15,256 bases of DNA from an uncultured Clostridia bacterium. GTDB taxonomy: Bacteria; Bacillota; Clostridia; TANB77; CAG-508. The position numbers and the translations under genes are program-made. Location: the NCBI GenBank assembly GCA_934149155.1, contig CAKPDZ010000034.1, positions 1-15,256 of the forward strand, written 5' to 3'. The notes under the pieces were generated by a model, which worked only from the letters and a program-made list of their open reading frames with translations, ran no database searches and had not been told where the DNA came from. Below are positions 7,278-13,021 of this stretch, piece after piece. Within the stretch, counting starts at the first letter, position 1. Every line of letters starts with the position of its first letter.

Positions 7278-7880
7278 TTACTCTCCTTTTTCTTTATTTA
7301 TTTTTTTGATTATGTCATATATATGATACCAACTATAAGCTGTAATAACATTTTCTCCTGATATTTGCTTATTATATTGGCAATCAAACTTTATAACTTT
7401 AATTTTAGTTGAAATATTTTGTATATTACTTGGGCTATCTTCTATCATTATATCTACATCATTTTCTATGCATTTTTGTAATTTTTCTTTATCTGTTGTA
7501 AATATTAATTTATCATATTCAATTTCATTTTTAGCTAACCATTCTTTGGTTAACTGTTGCATTTTTCCATAATATTTTGCAGGCATCCCACTTTCATCTC
7601 TTGCTGTTATTATATATATTTTATTTTTTTCTTGCATTAATCTTTTTATTATTTCTTTAGAGTATTTTCTTGCATTACTATCTACTACATATGGAACTAA
7701 ATATTTATTCCAAAATCTATCTGATTGTTCTTGTGTCCAATTAAAAGAATCTGTTTCATAGTACTTACTAACATCTACTTCTATTGGTACCCCTTCTTCA
7801 ACACACATTTTAGTTGCATAGTCTGTAACTTCTCTTTCCATATCTGTTAATACTCCATCTATGTCTATTCCTATGTTCAA
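7278..7880 (-). CDS. HAD-family 5'(3')-deoxyribonucleotidase-like protein
   Basis: HAD phosphohydrolase of the 5'(3')-deoxyribonucleotidase (NT5C) type, 200 residues. Motif I is DIDGVLTD (D6 nucleophile, D8 acid/base), motif II is IITARDE (T92) and motif IV is MIEDSPSNI (D148). The insertion between motifs I and II, containing FWNKYLVPYV, fits the small helical cap of this family. Substrate is inferred as a (deoxy)nucleoside monophosphate. The start is TTG at 7880, with AGGAGG 8 bases upstream; no better in-frame ATG exists nearby. It is coupled to guaB, which suggests a role in purine nucleotide balance. No convincing promoter lies between it and the rplT terminator, so it may depend partly on read-through. 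Confidence 0.8.
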   Translation of the reverse strand: MNIGIDIDGVLTDMEREVTDYATKMCVEEGVPIEVDVSKYYETDSFNWTQEQSDRFWNKYLVPYVVDSNARKYSKEIIKRLMQEKNKIYIITARDESGMPAKYYGKMQQLTKEWLAKNEIEYDKLIFTTDKEKLQKCIENDVDIMIEDSPSNIQNISTKIKVIKFDCQYNKQISGENVITAYSWYHIYDIIKKINKEKGE

Positions 7881-7904
7881 TTCTCTTTCCTCCTATTGTA
7901 TTTT

Positions 7905-7960
7905 AAAACGCACAAGGAGACCTTACTTTAAAATATTAAATTTTAAAGTAAGACCTCCTA
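7905..7960 (-). terminator. Long-stem terminator after rplT
   Basis: Twenty-base-pair uninterrupted stem including two G-U pairs (7940-7959 with 7915-7934) and a 5-base loop, starting 7 bases after the rplT stop. The minus-strand 3' side reads TGTGCGTTTT, a weak and late T-run, so termination may be partial and let transcripts enter the nucleotidase-guaB genes. The G-U pairs form only in the minus-strand RNA. Confidence 0.7.
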
Positions 7961-7966
7961 ATATAT

Positions 7967-8317
7967 TTATGCATTTTTTGCAATTTCAGCGATTTCTGTA
8001 AATGCTTTTGGATCATTTACAGCAACTTCTGCTAACATTTTTCTGTTTATTGTAACATTAGCTTTCTTTAATCCTGCGATTAATTTACTATATGTTGTTC
8101 CATTCATTCTTGCAGCAGCATTTATTCTTGCTATCCACAATTTTCTGAAATTACTTTTTTTATCTTTTCTTCCAACATAAGCATATGCTAATGATTTTAA
8201 TACTGCTTGATTAGCATTTCTAAATCTATAGTGTTTTGCACCATAATATCCTTTTGCTTGTTTTAATACTTTTTTATGTCTTGCTCTTGTTGTTCTTGCT
8301 GATTTTACTCTTGCCAT
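7967..8317 (-). CDS. rplT: 50S ribosomal protein L20
   Basis: Binds 23S rRNA early in large-subunit assembly. 116 residues, the standard length, with the hallmark start MARVKSARTTRARHKKVLKQAKGYYGAKHYRFRNANQAV and the later segment LWIARINAAARMNGTTYSKLI. The basic N-terminal tail and the compact C-terminal domain are both present. The ribosome binding site GGAGGG lies before ATG 8317. Third gene of infC-rpmI-rplT. In low-GC Gram-positives L20 is the autogenous repressor of this operon through the leader, and the leader seen at 9121-9276 fits that. Confidence 0.98.
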   Translation of the reverse strand: MARVKSARTTRARHKKVLKQAKGYYGAKHYRFRNANQAVLKSLAYAYVGRKDKKSNFRKLWIARINAAARMNGTTYSKLIAGLKKANVTINRKMLAEVAVNDPKAFTEIAEIAKNA

Positions 8318-8342
8318 TTATTTTCCCTCCTCAAATTACTTT

Positions 8343-8546
8343 CTAGTTACCATATGGTAATAATTTTTTAATTGTATTTTCGCATGTTTTATCTGCATAT
8401 GCTCCTGGGCGTCTGCTTGATAATTTTTGTCTTTTTGTTTTATTTGCTAATAAATGTCTTCTATTAGCTGTTGTTCTTTTTACTTTTCCTGTTGCTGTTA
8501 AAGAATATCTTTTCTTTGCAGCTTTGTTTGTTTTTAATTTTGGCAT
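8343..8546 (-). CDS. rpmI: 50S ribosomal protein L35
   Basis: Small basic ribosomal protein of 67 residues. It has the family pattern MPKLKTNKAAKKRYSLTATGKVKR and, later, HLLANKTKRQKLSSRRPG. Lies between infC (46 bases upstream) and rplT (25 bases downstream), the conserved order in bacteria. The ribosome binding site is GAAAGGAG, about 9 bases before the ATG. Confidence 0.98.
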   Translation of the reverse strand: MPKLKTNKAAKKRYSLTATGKVKRTTANRRHLLANKTKRQKLSSRRPGAYADKTCENTIKKLLPYGN

Positions 8547-8592
8547 AGCGTTTTCGCTCCTTTCAATTGTTTGTTAATATATTTTAAGCCTT

Positions 8593-9105
8593 TTAGTTGG
8601 CTTTTTTAGCTAATATAATGAACATGTTCTTTCCTTCTAATTTTGGTTTTCTTTCTACTACAGAAATATCTTCTAGATTTTCTATAAATTGATTTAAAAC
8701 TTGTTCTCCTAATTTTGTGTTATTTAATTCTCTTCCTCTGAAACGTACTGTTATTTTTACTTTGTTTCCATCTTCCAAGAATTTTCTTGCATTTTTAGCT
8801 TTAAATCCAAAGTCATGTTCTTCGATATTTGGAGTTATTCTTAATTCCTTAGTTTCTTGTGTTCTTTGTTTTTTCTTAGCTTCTTTTTCTTTTTTAGCTT
8901 GTTCAAACTTGTATTTTCCATAATTCATTATTTTGCACACTGGCACTTGTGAATTTGGTGATACTAACACTAAATCTAATTTTTTTTCTGTTGATAGTTC
9001 TAGTGCTCTTGCTAATGGAACTATTCCTAATTTTTCTCCAGTTTCACTTATTAATTGTACTTCCTTTGCACGTATTTGACCATTTGTAGGTAATTCTTGT
9101 TTTAT
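8593..9105 (-). CDS. infC: Translation initiation factor IF-3 (probable AUA start)
   Basis: IF-3 binds the 30S subunit and checks start codons during initiation. About 170 residues: N-domain starting KQELPTNGQIRAKEVQLIS and KLDLVLVSPNSQVPVCKIMNYGKY, a lysine-rich linker, and the C-domain from about EEHDFGFKAKNARKFLEDG. The frame is open up to GTG 9114, but that GTG overlaps the last G of AGGAGG (9119-9114) and cannot be its start. The only in-frame codon at normal distance is ATA at 9105-9103, 8 bases after AGGAGG. Non-canonical starts (AUU, AUC, AUA) are known for infC and let IF-3 repress its own synthesis. With GTG the protein would be 173 residues. First gene of the operon, behind an attenuator leader. 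Confidence 0.95.
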   Translation of the reverse strand: MKQELPTNGQIRAKEVQLISETGEKLGIVPLARALELSTEKKLDLVLVSPNSQVPVCKIMNYGKYKFEQAKKEKEAKKKQRTQETKELRITPNIEEHDFGFKAKNARKFLEDGNKVKITVRFRGRELNNTKLGEQVLNQFIENLEDISVVERKPKLEGKNMFIILAKKAN

Positions 9106-9120
9106 ATAAAACACCTCCTA

Positions 9121-9276
9121 ATTTTTAAATGGTAATTTTTTATAAAAATAAAAAAATTGACCTTGTTACAAGTCAATTCCACACAATTATAGATATATTA
9201 TTACTAAATAAAATCTAAATTTCTAACCTTTTTCCACAAAGATAAGGTGAGAAGTGGATAACTTCTTCTTGTAACG
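9121..9276 (-). promoter_or_regulatory. infC operon leader (L20-type attenuator candidate)
   Basis: A 155-base leader lies between the promoter start (about 9276) and the infC ribosome binding site. Its first 8 bases, GTTACAAG (9275-9268), are exactly complementary to CTTGTAAC (9172-9165) in the left arm of the intrinsic terminator at 9138-9178, so the two structures exclude each other. Other stems are AGAAGT/ACTTCT near the 5' end and ACCTT/AAGGT further in. This fits the L20 leader known from low-GC Gram-positives, where L20 binding favours termination. The family assignment is inferred from position and architecture. Confidence 0.7.
9138..9178 (-). terminator. Attenuator terminator inside the infC leader
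   Basis: Minus-strand hairpin AATTGAC/GTCAATT (7 pairs) extended by TTG/CAA across a one-base bulge, then TTTTTTTATTTTT. It sits about 20 bases before the infC ribosome binding site, so it can only act as a premature, regulated terminator of the operon. Confidence 0.8.
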
Positions 9277-9282
9277 AATATT

Positions 9283-9311
9283 ATTATACAATGTCTGGGT
9301 ATTTTTGTCAA
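9283..9311 (-). promoter_or_regulatory. Sigma-A promoter of infC-rpmI-rplT
   Basis: Perfect TTGACA (9311-9306), 17-base spacer and perfect TATAAT (9288-9283) on the minus strand. Transcript start about 9276. This is the strongest consensus promoter in the window, as expected for a ribosomal protein operon. Confidence 0.9.
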
Positions 9312-9365
9312 TACTTTTCTAAAAATATTTTGCTACAATTTACAGTTTTTTATAGAAAACTATAT

Positions 9366-9516
9366 TTAGAAATAAATACTATATTGTTTTTTTATACCTT
9401 GCTGTCGCAATCTCCATTTGCCAAATACTTGTATGTAGATTGCTCCATCTCGCATTCGCTTCGCTCATTTGATCGCTTACGCGGTATTTCAAAACAATAT
9501 AGTATTTATTTTCTAA
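9366..9516. repeat. About 150-base element with terminal inverted repeats (MITE-like)
   Basis: Arms of about 33 bases (9366-9398 and 9483-9516) are inverted copies with one 1-base indel and three mismatches near their inner ends. The shared core is AATAAATACTATATTG and its complement. The enclosed 84 bases are clearly richer in G+C and hold short inner inverted repeats (GCAATC/GATTGC) and a GCGAAGCGAATGCG-type stretch on the minus strand. It contains no meaningful protein frame. It may be a miniature mobile element or other dispersed palindromic repeat. It sits upstream of the infC promoter and could also form a large hairpin in RNA. No target-site duplication is obvious. Confidence 0.55.
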
Positions 9517-9564
9517 AATTTTTATAATCTAACTATTAATTGTAAAAATAATCTTAATATAAAG

Positions 9565-9749
9565 AAAGACTTGAAATATAAGCTTTAAATGAAATGACGA
9601 ATGTGCATGGAGAAATTTTAGAAATTCTTATGTAGTTTTATGGTAAGAGTTCACGATAGTGGAAAGGACCCATAAAACAAGTTAGAATTTATTAAATTTC
9701 GTAATAAACCGAGGAATGTAATGCAAAGCTTATATTTCAAGTCTTTTTT
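9565..9749 (+). ncRNA. Rod-shaped structured RNA candidate, 6S RNA-like
   Basis: A perfect 22-base-pair closing stem (9565-9586 with 9725-9746) is followed by TTTTTT. Inside it is a large asymmetric bubble (9587-9611 and 9701-9724, the latter with AAACCGAGGAATG). Then come a stem of two 7-pair helices (9612-9618 with 9694-9700; 9622-9628 with 9684-9690), a 9-pair helix (9635-9643 with 9670-9678) and an apical hairpin (9650-9663, GATA loop). Length of about 182 bases, closing stem, central bubble and long terminal stem are the architecture of 6S RNA, which binds sigma-A RNA polymerase. The U-run favours the plus strand. The promoter is weak to the eye (TATAAA at 9558). A MITE-like palindrome is the main alternative. 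Confidence 0.45.
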
Positions 9750-9810
9750 AGTAAAGATTAATTAAAACAATTATCTTATAATATATTTTTCATTTTTTTT
9801 ACATTTTCCC

Positions 9811-9839
9811 TTGAATTTATTTCTATTTTGTTATAGTAT
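9811..9839 (+). promoter_or_regulatory. Probable sigma-A promoter of the DUF4912 gene
   Basis: TTGAAT (9811-9816), 17-base spacer, TAGTAT (9834-9839); start about 9846, leader about 30 bases with AGGAGG 7 bases before the ATG. The stretch 9750-9810 just upstream is AT-rich and shows nothing else. Confidence 0.65.
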
Positions 9840-9875
9840 ATAGGAAATAATGTCTTTTACATAGGAGGATTAAAA

Positions 9876-10760
9876 ATGCCAGCAAAAACAAAAGAAACAA
9901 ATGAAAAAAAAGTAACTAAAAAAACGGCAAAAAAGACCACTGCAAAAAGCAGTTCAAATAAATCTAAAGTATCAGCAAAAAAAGCTGTAAAAACTCAAAA
10001 AACATCAACAACAAAAAAAGTTGCAACAAAAAAATCTACAACTACAAAAGTTAAAACATCTACAAAAAAAGTTGCAAAGAAAAAAAAGCCTATTAATATT
10101 GTTGAATCTTACGATTTACCATATAGATATAACGAAACAATAGTAAAAATACTTTATCAAACACCTAACACCCTATTTGTATATTGGGATATAGCTGATT
10201 CTGATAGAGAAAATTATATAAAACAATATGGAGAAAATTTCTTTAATATAACAAGACCAGTATTAATAATTCACAATGATACAATGCACTATAATTTTGA
10301 AATCCCAATCAATGATTTTGCAAACAGTTGGTATTTACATATAAATGATAGTAAATGTGATTATAGAGTTGAACTTGGTAGACGCCCTAACTATTATAAT
10401 AAAGAAGCTGTAAAAGAAATTGAAGAAAAAATAAATACAGATTACATATATGTTTCAACATCAAATGAAATTGAATCACCAAATGATCATGTATTATTTA
10501 GTACAAACGAAAATAATACAATAAAAATTAGAAACGTAAAAAATTCTAATGAAAAATCAATCTCATTATTTGAAATAGTAAAACACTTACCTGCAATGAA
10601 ACGAGTTCAAAACATTCCATATATAAAAGAAGAATTATTAAAAGATATATATTCTGGAATTTATGAAACAGAAGACCTTTCTATTTTTGAAAAAATCAAA
10701 AACAATCCATCTTCTGGTGGAAATCCATCATCAGGAAGTATGTCATCTAGATTTATTTAA
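9876..10760 (+). CDS. DUF4912 protein with lysine-rich, histone-H1-like N-terminal tail
   Basis: 294 residues. Residues 1-75 are a low-complexity tail made of Lys, Thr, Ala and Ser (repeated KKxxxKK and TTKKVATKK-like units), similar to histone-H1-like bacterial tails and expected to be disordered and to bind nucleic acid or other polyanions. Residues about 78-200 match the DUF4912 pattern: LPYRYNETIVKILYQTPNTL then FVYWDI, and a later HINDSKCDYRVELGRR. The C-terminus is Gly/Ser-rich (NPSSGGNPSSGS). DUF4912 has no established biochemical role. It is often found beside GH57 branching enzymes, as here, which suggests an alpha-glucan-related task. The start is certain: AGGAGG 7 bases before ATG 9876. 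It has its own promoter, and a terminator follows the stop. Confidence 0.85.
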   Translation: MPAKTKETNEKKVTKKTAKKTTAKSSSNKSKVSAKKAVKTQKTSTTKKVATKKSTTTKVKTSTKKVAKKKKPINIVESYDLPYRYNETIVKILYQTPNTLFVYWDIADSDRENYIKQYGENFFNITRPVLIIHNDTMHYNFEIPINDFANSWYLHINDSKCDYRVELGRRPNYYNKEAVKEIEEKINTDYIYVSTSNEIESPNDHVLFSTNENNTIKIRNVKNSNEKSISLFEIVKHLPAMKRVQNIPYIKEELLKDIYSGIYETEDLSIFEKIKNNPSSGGNPSSGSMSSRFI

Positions 10761-10767
10761 AACAATT

Positions 10768-10798
10768 GTCGTAGGCGAACTTACCTACGGCTTTTATT
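10768..10798 (+). terminator. Hairpin terminator after the DUF4912 gene
   Basis: Stem of 8 pairs with one G-U (10768-10775 with 10784-10791) and an 8-base loop, then TTTTATT. It begins 8 bases after the stop. The T-run is short, so some read-through into the GH57 gene is likely. Confidence 0.6.
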
Positions 10799-10812
10799 AC
10801 ATAAAAAGTGCA

Positions 10813-10872
10813 CAAAACAGAACCGGTCCCAAATGCGCAATGAGCAAAACAGAACCGGTCCCAAATGTGCAA
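10813..10872 (+). repeat. Two-copy direct repeat in the DUF4912-GH57 spacer
   Basis: Two 28-base units (10813-10840 and 10845-10872) are identical except for one C/T change, with 4 bases between them (period 32). Each contains CAGAACCGGTCCCAAATG with the palindrome ACCGGT. They are GC-richer than their surroundings and end 20 bases before the GH57 start. The role is unknown: a protein-binding site pair or a fragment of a dispersed repeat. Two copies with a 4-base gap do not make a CRISPR array. Confidence 0.85.
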
Positions 10873-10892
10873 AATAAAAAAGGAGAAAAAAA

Positions 10893-12485
10893 ATGCAAAA
10901 AAAAGGATATGTAAGTTTCGTATTACATGCACATCTTCCATTTATTCATCATCCAGAAAGTGATGACTATCTTGAAGAGTCTTGGTTATATGAAGCAATT
11001 TCTGAAACATATATACCATTATTACAAAATTATCAAAAACTAGTTGATGAAGGAGTTAATTTTAGAATTACAATGTCTATTACCCCTACTCTACTTTCTA
11101 TGTTTGATAATAAATTATTACAACAAAAATACATTCACTATTTAGAAAAATTAATTGAACTTTCTGAAAAAGAAATTGAACGTACAAAAGATAATGAAAG
11201 AGTTAATAGACTTTCTCATTATTACTATGATAGATATTCTAATGACTTACATCTTTTTAGAGATGTTTGGAAATGTAATATCATTGAGCAATTTAAACAT
11301 TTCCAAGATATTGGAGTATTAGAAATTATCACTTGTGGCGCAACTCATGGCTACTTTCCTATTTTATATGTTAATGAAGAAGCTATTAGAGCTCAGATTG
11401 CTGTAGGTGTTCAAACTTATGAAAGATTTTTTGGAAGAAAACCTCGTGGCATCTGGTTACCTGAATGTGGTTATGTTCCAGAAGCTGATAAATATCTTAA
11501 AGAATTTGGAATTGAATATGCAATAGTAGAATCTCATGGTATTTTATATGCTGACCCTACACCTATTTATGGAACTTGTGCCCCTATTGTGTCACCTAAT
11601 GGATTAGTTTGTTTTGGACGTGATATGACTTCTTCTCAACAAGTTTGGAGTTCTATTGATGGATATCCAGGTGATTATAATTATAGAGAATTTTATAGAG
11701 ATATTGGTTATGAAGCTGATTATGATTATATCAAGCCTTATATTGCTCACAATGGTGTTCGTGTTCATACTGGTATAAAATATCATAGAATTACTGGAAA
11801 AACTGAACAAAAAGATTATTATGATGTTCAATGGGCTCATGATTCATCAGAAAGACAAGCCGGTCATTTTATGAATTCTCGTACTGATCAAATTAACAAT
11901 GTTGCAGACTATATGGATAAACCTCCAATTATCTTATGCCCTTATGATGCTGAATTATATGGACATTGGTGGTATGAAGGTCCTTATTGGTTATATATTT
12001 TATTTAAAAAGATTTATTATGATGAGTGCAATTTTGAATTAATTACTCCTTCTGAATACATTGATAAATATCCAGAAATTCAAGTTAGTACACCTTGTAG
12101 ATCAAGTTGGGGTGCTAATGGCTATAGTGGTGTTTGGTTAAACCCTACTAATGACTACGTTCATCGTCATTTGCACAAAGCTGCTGATAGAATGATTGAA
12201 CTGGCAACTACATACCCTAACCTTGAAGATGGGATTGTCAAAGAAGCATTGAACCAAGCTGCTCGTGAATTACTTTTAGCTCAAACAAGTTGTTGGCTAT
12301 TTATTATTACTAATGGTACTATGGTTGATTATGCAAAGAAACGTATTCAAACTTATATTGGCCGTTTTACAAAATTGTATTATCAAATTAAGAAAAACAA
12401 AGTCGATGAAGATTTCTTAAATGATATTCAAATTAAAGATTGTGTTTTTCCTGATATTGATTACAATATTTATCATAAATTATAG
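10893..12485 (+). CDS. GH57 family 1,4-alpha-glucan branching-type enzyme
   Basis: Glycoside hydrolase family 57 protein of 530 residues with a (beta/alpha)7 barrel expected. Family motifs are visible in order: HAHLPFI (12-18), ATHGYFP (150-156), WLPECGY with the likely nucleophile E191, the acid/base segment CPYDAELYGHWWYEG with D352, and a C-terminal helical domain including WLNPTNDYVHRHLHKAADRM and LLLAQTSCWLFIITNGTMVDYA. The DAELYGHWW and WLPECGY wording fits the branching-enzyme (DUF1957) subgroup, which forms alpha-1,6 branches in glycogen-like polymers. No signal peptide, so cytosolic. The start is ATG 10893 with GGAG 9 bases before it. No separate promoter is obvious, so transcription probably comes through from the DUF4912 gene. 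No other glycogen genes are in the window. Confidence 0.88.
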   Translation: MQKKGYVSFVLHAHLPFIHHPESDDYLEESWLYEAISETYIPLLQNYQKLVDEGVNFRITMSITPTLLSMFDNKLLQQKYIHYLEKLIELSEKEIERTKDNERVNRLSHYYYDRYSNDLHLFRDVWKCNIIEQFKHFQDIGVLEIITCGATHGYFPILYVNEEAIRAQIAVGVQTYERFFGRKPRGIWLPECGYVPEADKYLKEFGIEYAIVESHGILYADPTPIYGTCAPIVSPNGLVCFGRDMTSSQQVWSSIDGYPGDYNYREFYRDIGYEADYDYIKPYIAHNGVRVHTGIKYHRITGKTEQKDYYDVQWAHDSSERQAGHFMNSRTDQINNVADYMDKPPIILCPYDAELYGHWWYEGPYWLYILFKKIYYDECNFELITPSEYIDKYPEIQVSTPCRSSWGANGYSGVWLNPTNDYVHRHLHKAADRMIELATTYPNLEDGIVKEALNQAARELLLAQTSCWLFIITNGTMVDYAKKRIQTYIGRFTKLYYQIKKNKVDEDFLNDIQIKDCVFPDIDYNIYHKL

Positions 12486-12494
12486 TTCAAAATT

Positions 12495-12533
12495 AAAAGA
12501 CCCTTATTTTTTAGGGTCTTTTAGTTTTTTTAT
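12495..12533. terminator. Bidirectional terminator between convergent genes
   Basis: Perfect 10-pair stem AAAAGACCCT/AGGGTCTTTT (12495-12504 with 12513-12522) with an 8-base loop. A T-run follows on the plus side (AGTTTTTTTATG) and TTTTAATTTTG on the minus side. It ends the GH57 transcript. The last codons and the stop (12504-12506) of the minus-strand small gene lie inside the hairpin. Confidence 0.88.
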
Positions 12534-12749
12534 GAGATTTGAAATACCTACAGTCAGGATAATACCTGCATATACAATTAGGCATTCTAACACATATGCT
12601 CCCATAGTTATAAGTAGTCCTCCAACAATTCCTTGTGCTCCAGACCACTTAAACACATCTGGAGCAACACATCCTAATATCAGTGGAATACTAAACATTA
12701 TTATCCCTACCATCAAATCAGCATCAAAATGTTTCTTTTCTTTTCTCAT
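12504..12749 (-). CDS. Small two-helix membrane protein, unknown function
   Basis: 81 residues: a basic N-terminus (MRKEKKHFDADLM), two hydrophobic segments at about residues 14-32 and 43-70, and a basic C-terminus (NLIKKLKDPKK), so both ends are probably cytoplasmic. I recognise no family. A frame opens at GTG 12770, but GAGGAG lies 6 bases before ATG 12749 and overlaps the earlier codons, so ATG 12749 is chosen. The gene has a plausible promoter (12859-12887) and an unusual leader of about 100 bases with three small hairpins. The stop codon lies inside the shared terminator hairpin. Confidence 0.7.
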   Translation of the reverse strand: MRKEKKHFDADLMVGIIMFSIPLILGCVAPDVFKWSGAQGIVGGLLITMGAYVLECLIVYAGIILTVGISNLIKKLKDPKK

Positions 12750-12852
12750 AATTTTCTCCTCTTCTCCCACAATTGTGGGCTAATCTAAAAATGTCTTGGT
12801 GTCTTGATGCAAGAAGAGATAATCGTGCTAAAGCACACTCAACTTATATCAT
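12750..12852 (-). promoter_or_regulatory. Long structured leader with perfect palindrome
   Basis: About 100 bases of leader separate the predicted transcript start from the small membrane gene. In it are GTGC-TTTA-GCAC, TCTTG-CAT-CAAGA and the perfect 14-base palindrome CCCACAATTGTGGG (12779-12766), which ends 7 bases before the GAGGAG binding site. The palindrome could be an operator or an RNA hairpin affecting ribosome access. Confidence 0.45.
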
Positions 12853-12858
12853 ACTTAT

Positions 12859-12887
12859 ATTATAACACTTTTTAATAAAAAACACAA
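12859..12887 (-). promoter_or_regulatory. Probable promoter of the small membrane gene
   Basis: Minus strand TTGTGT (12887-12882), 17-base spacer and perfect TATAAT (12864-12859). Transcript start about 12852. Confidence 0.55.
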
Positions 12888-12945
12888 ATTTTATGTAGAC
12901 AGCAATAATTACATCTTTCTATAAACAAGTTTCATTTTTTTATTT

Positions 12946-12964
12946 TTAGAATATTATATTCTAA
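12946..12964. repeat. Small inverted repeat upstream of ytxC
   Basis: TTAGAATA and TATTCTAA separated by 3 bases, just upstream of the ytxC promoter. A second perfect palindrome, TAGAATTCTA (12972-12981), lies 8 bases further, inside the promoter spacer. The two share the TAGAAT half-site, so they could be paired operator sites. Chance is not excluded in AT-rich DNA. Confidence 0.4.
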
Positions 12965-12967
12965 CAT

Positions 12968-12997
12968 TGTATAGAATTCTAATTTTAGCAAATACTA
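12968..12997 (+). promoter_or_regulatory. Probable sigma-F/sigma-G promoter of ytxC
   Basis: TGTATA (12968-12973), 17-base spacer and AATACTA (12991-12997), which differs from the forespore -10 consensus CATACTA at one position. Its layout is the same as the spoVAC promoter. A sigma-A reading (TTGTAT with TACTAT) would need a 19-base spacer and fits less well. The leader is about 17 bases, containing AAGGAG. Confidence 0.6.
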
Positions 12998-13021
12998 TAC
13001 AAAACAAAGAAGGAGCTATTT

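Noticed and set aside
7895..7900. TACAAT as a -10 box for the nucleotidase gene
   Set aside because: It touches the AGGAGG, so the transcript would lose its binding site, and no -35 box is present at the right distance.
9106..9114. GTG at 9114 as the infC start
   Set aside because: It overlaps the AGGAGG, leaving no spacing; ATA 9105 is correctly placed.
9291..9527. Plus-strand 78-residue reading frame
   Set aside because: It runs through the infC promoter and the inverted-repeat element, lacks a ribosome binding site and has no protein-like pattern.
10813..10872. CRISPR array from the two 28-base repeats
   Set aside because: Only two copies, a 4-base gap instead of a spacer, and no cas genes.
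12750..12770. GTG at 12770 as the start of the small membrane gene
   Set aside because: It lies inside the palindrome and upstream of GAGGAG; ATG 12749 is well placed after that site.
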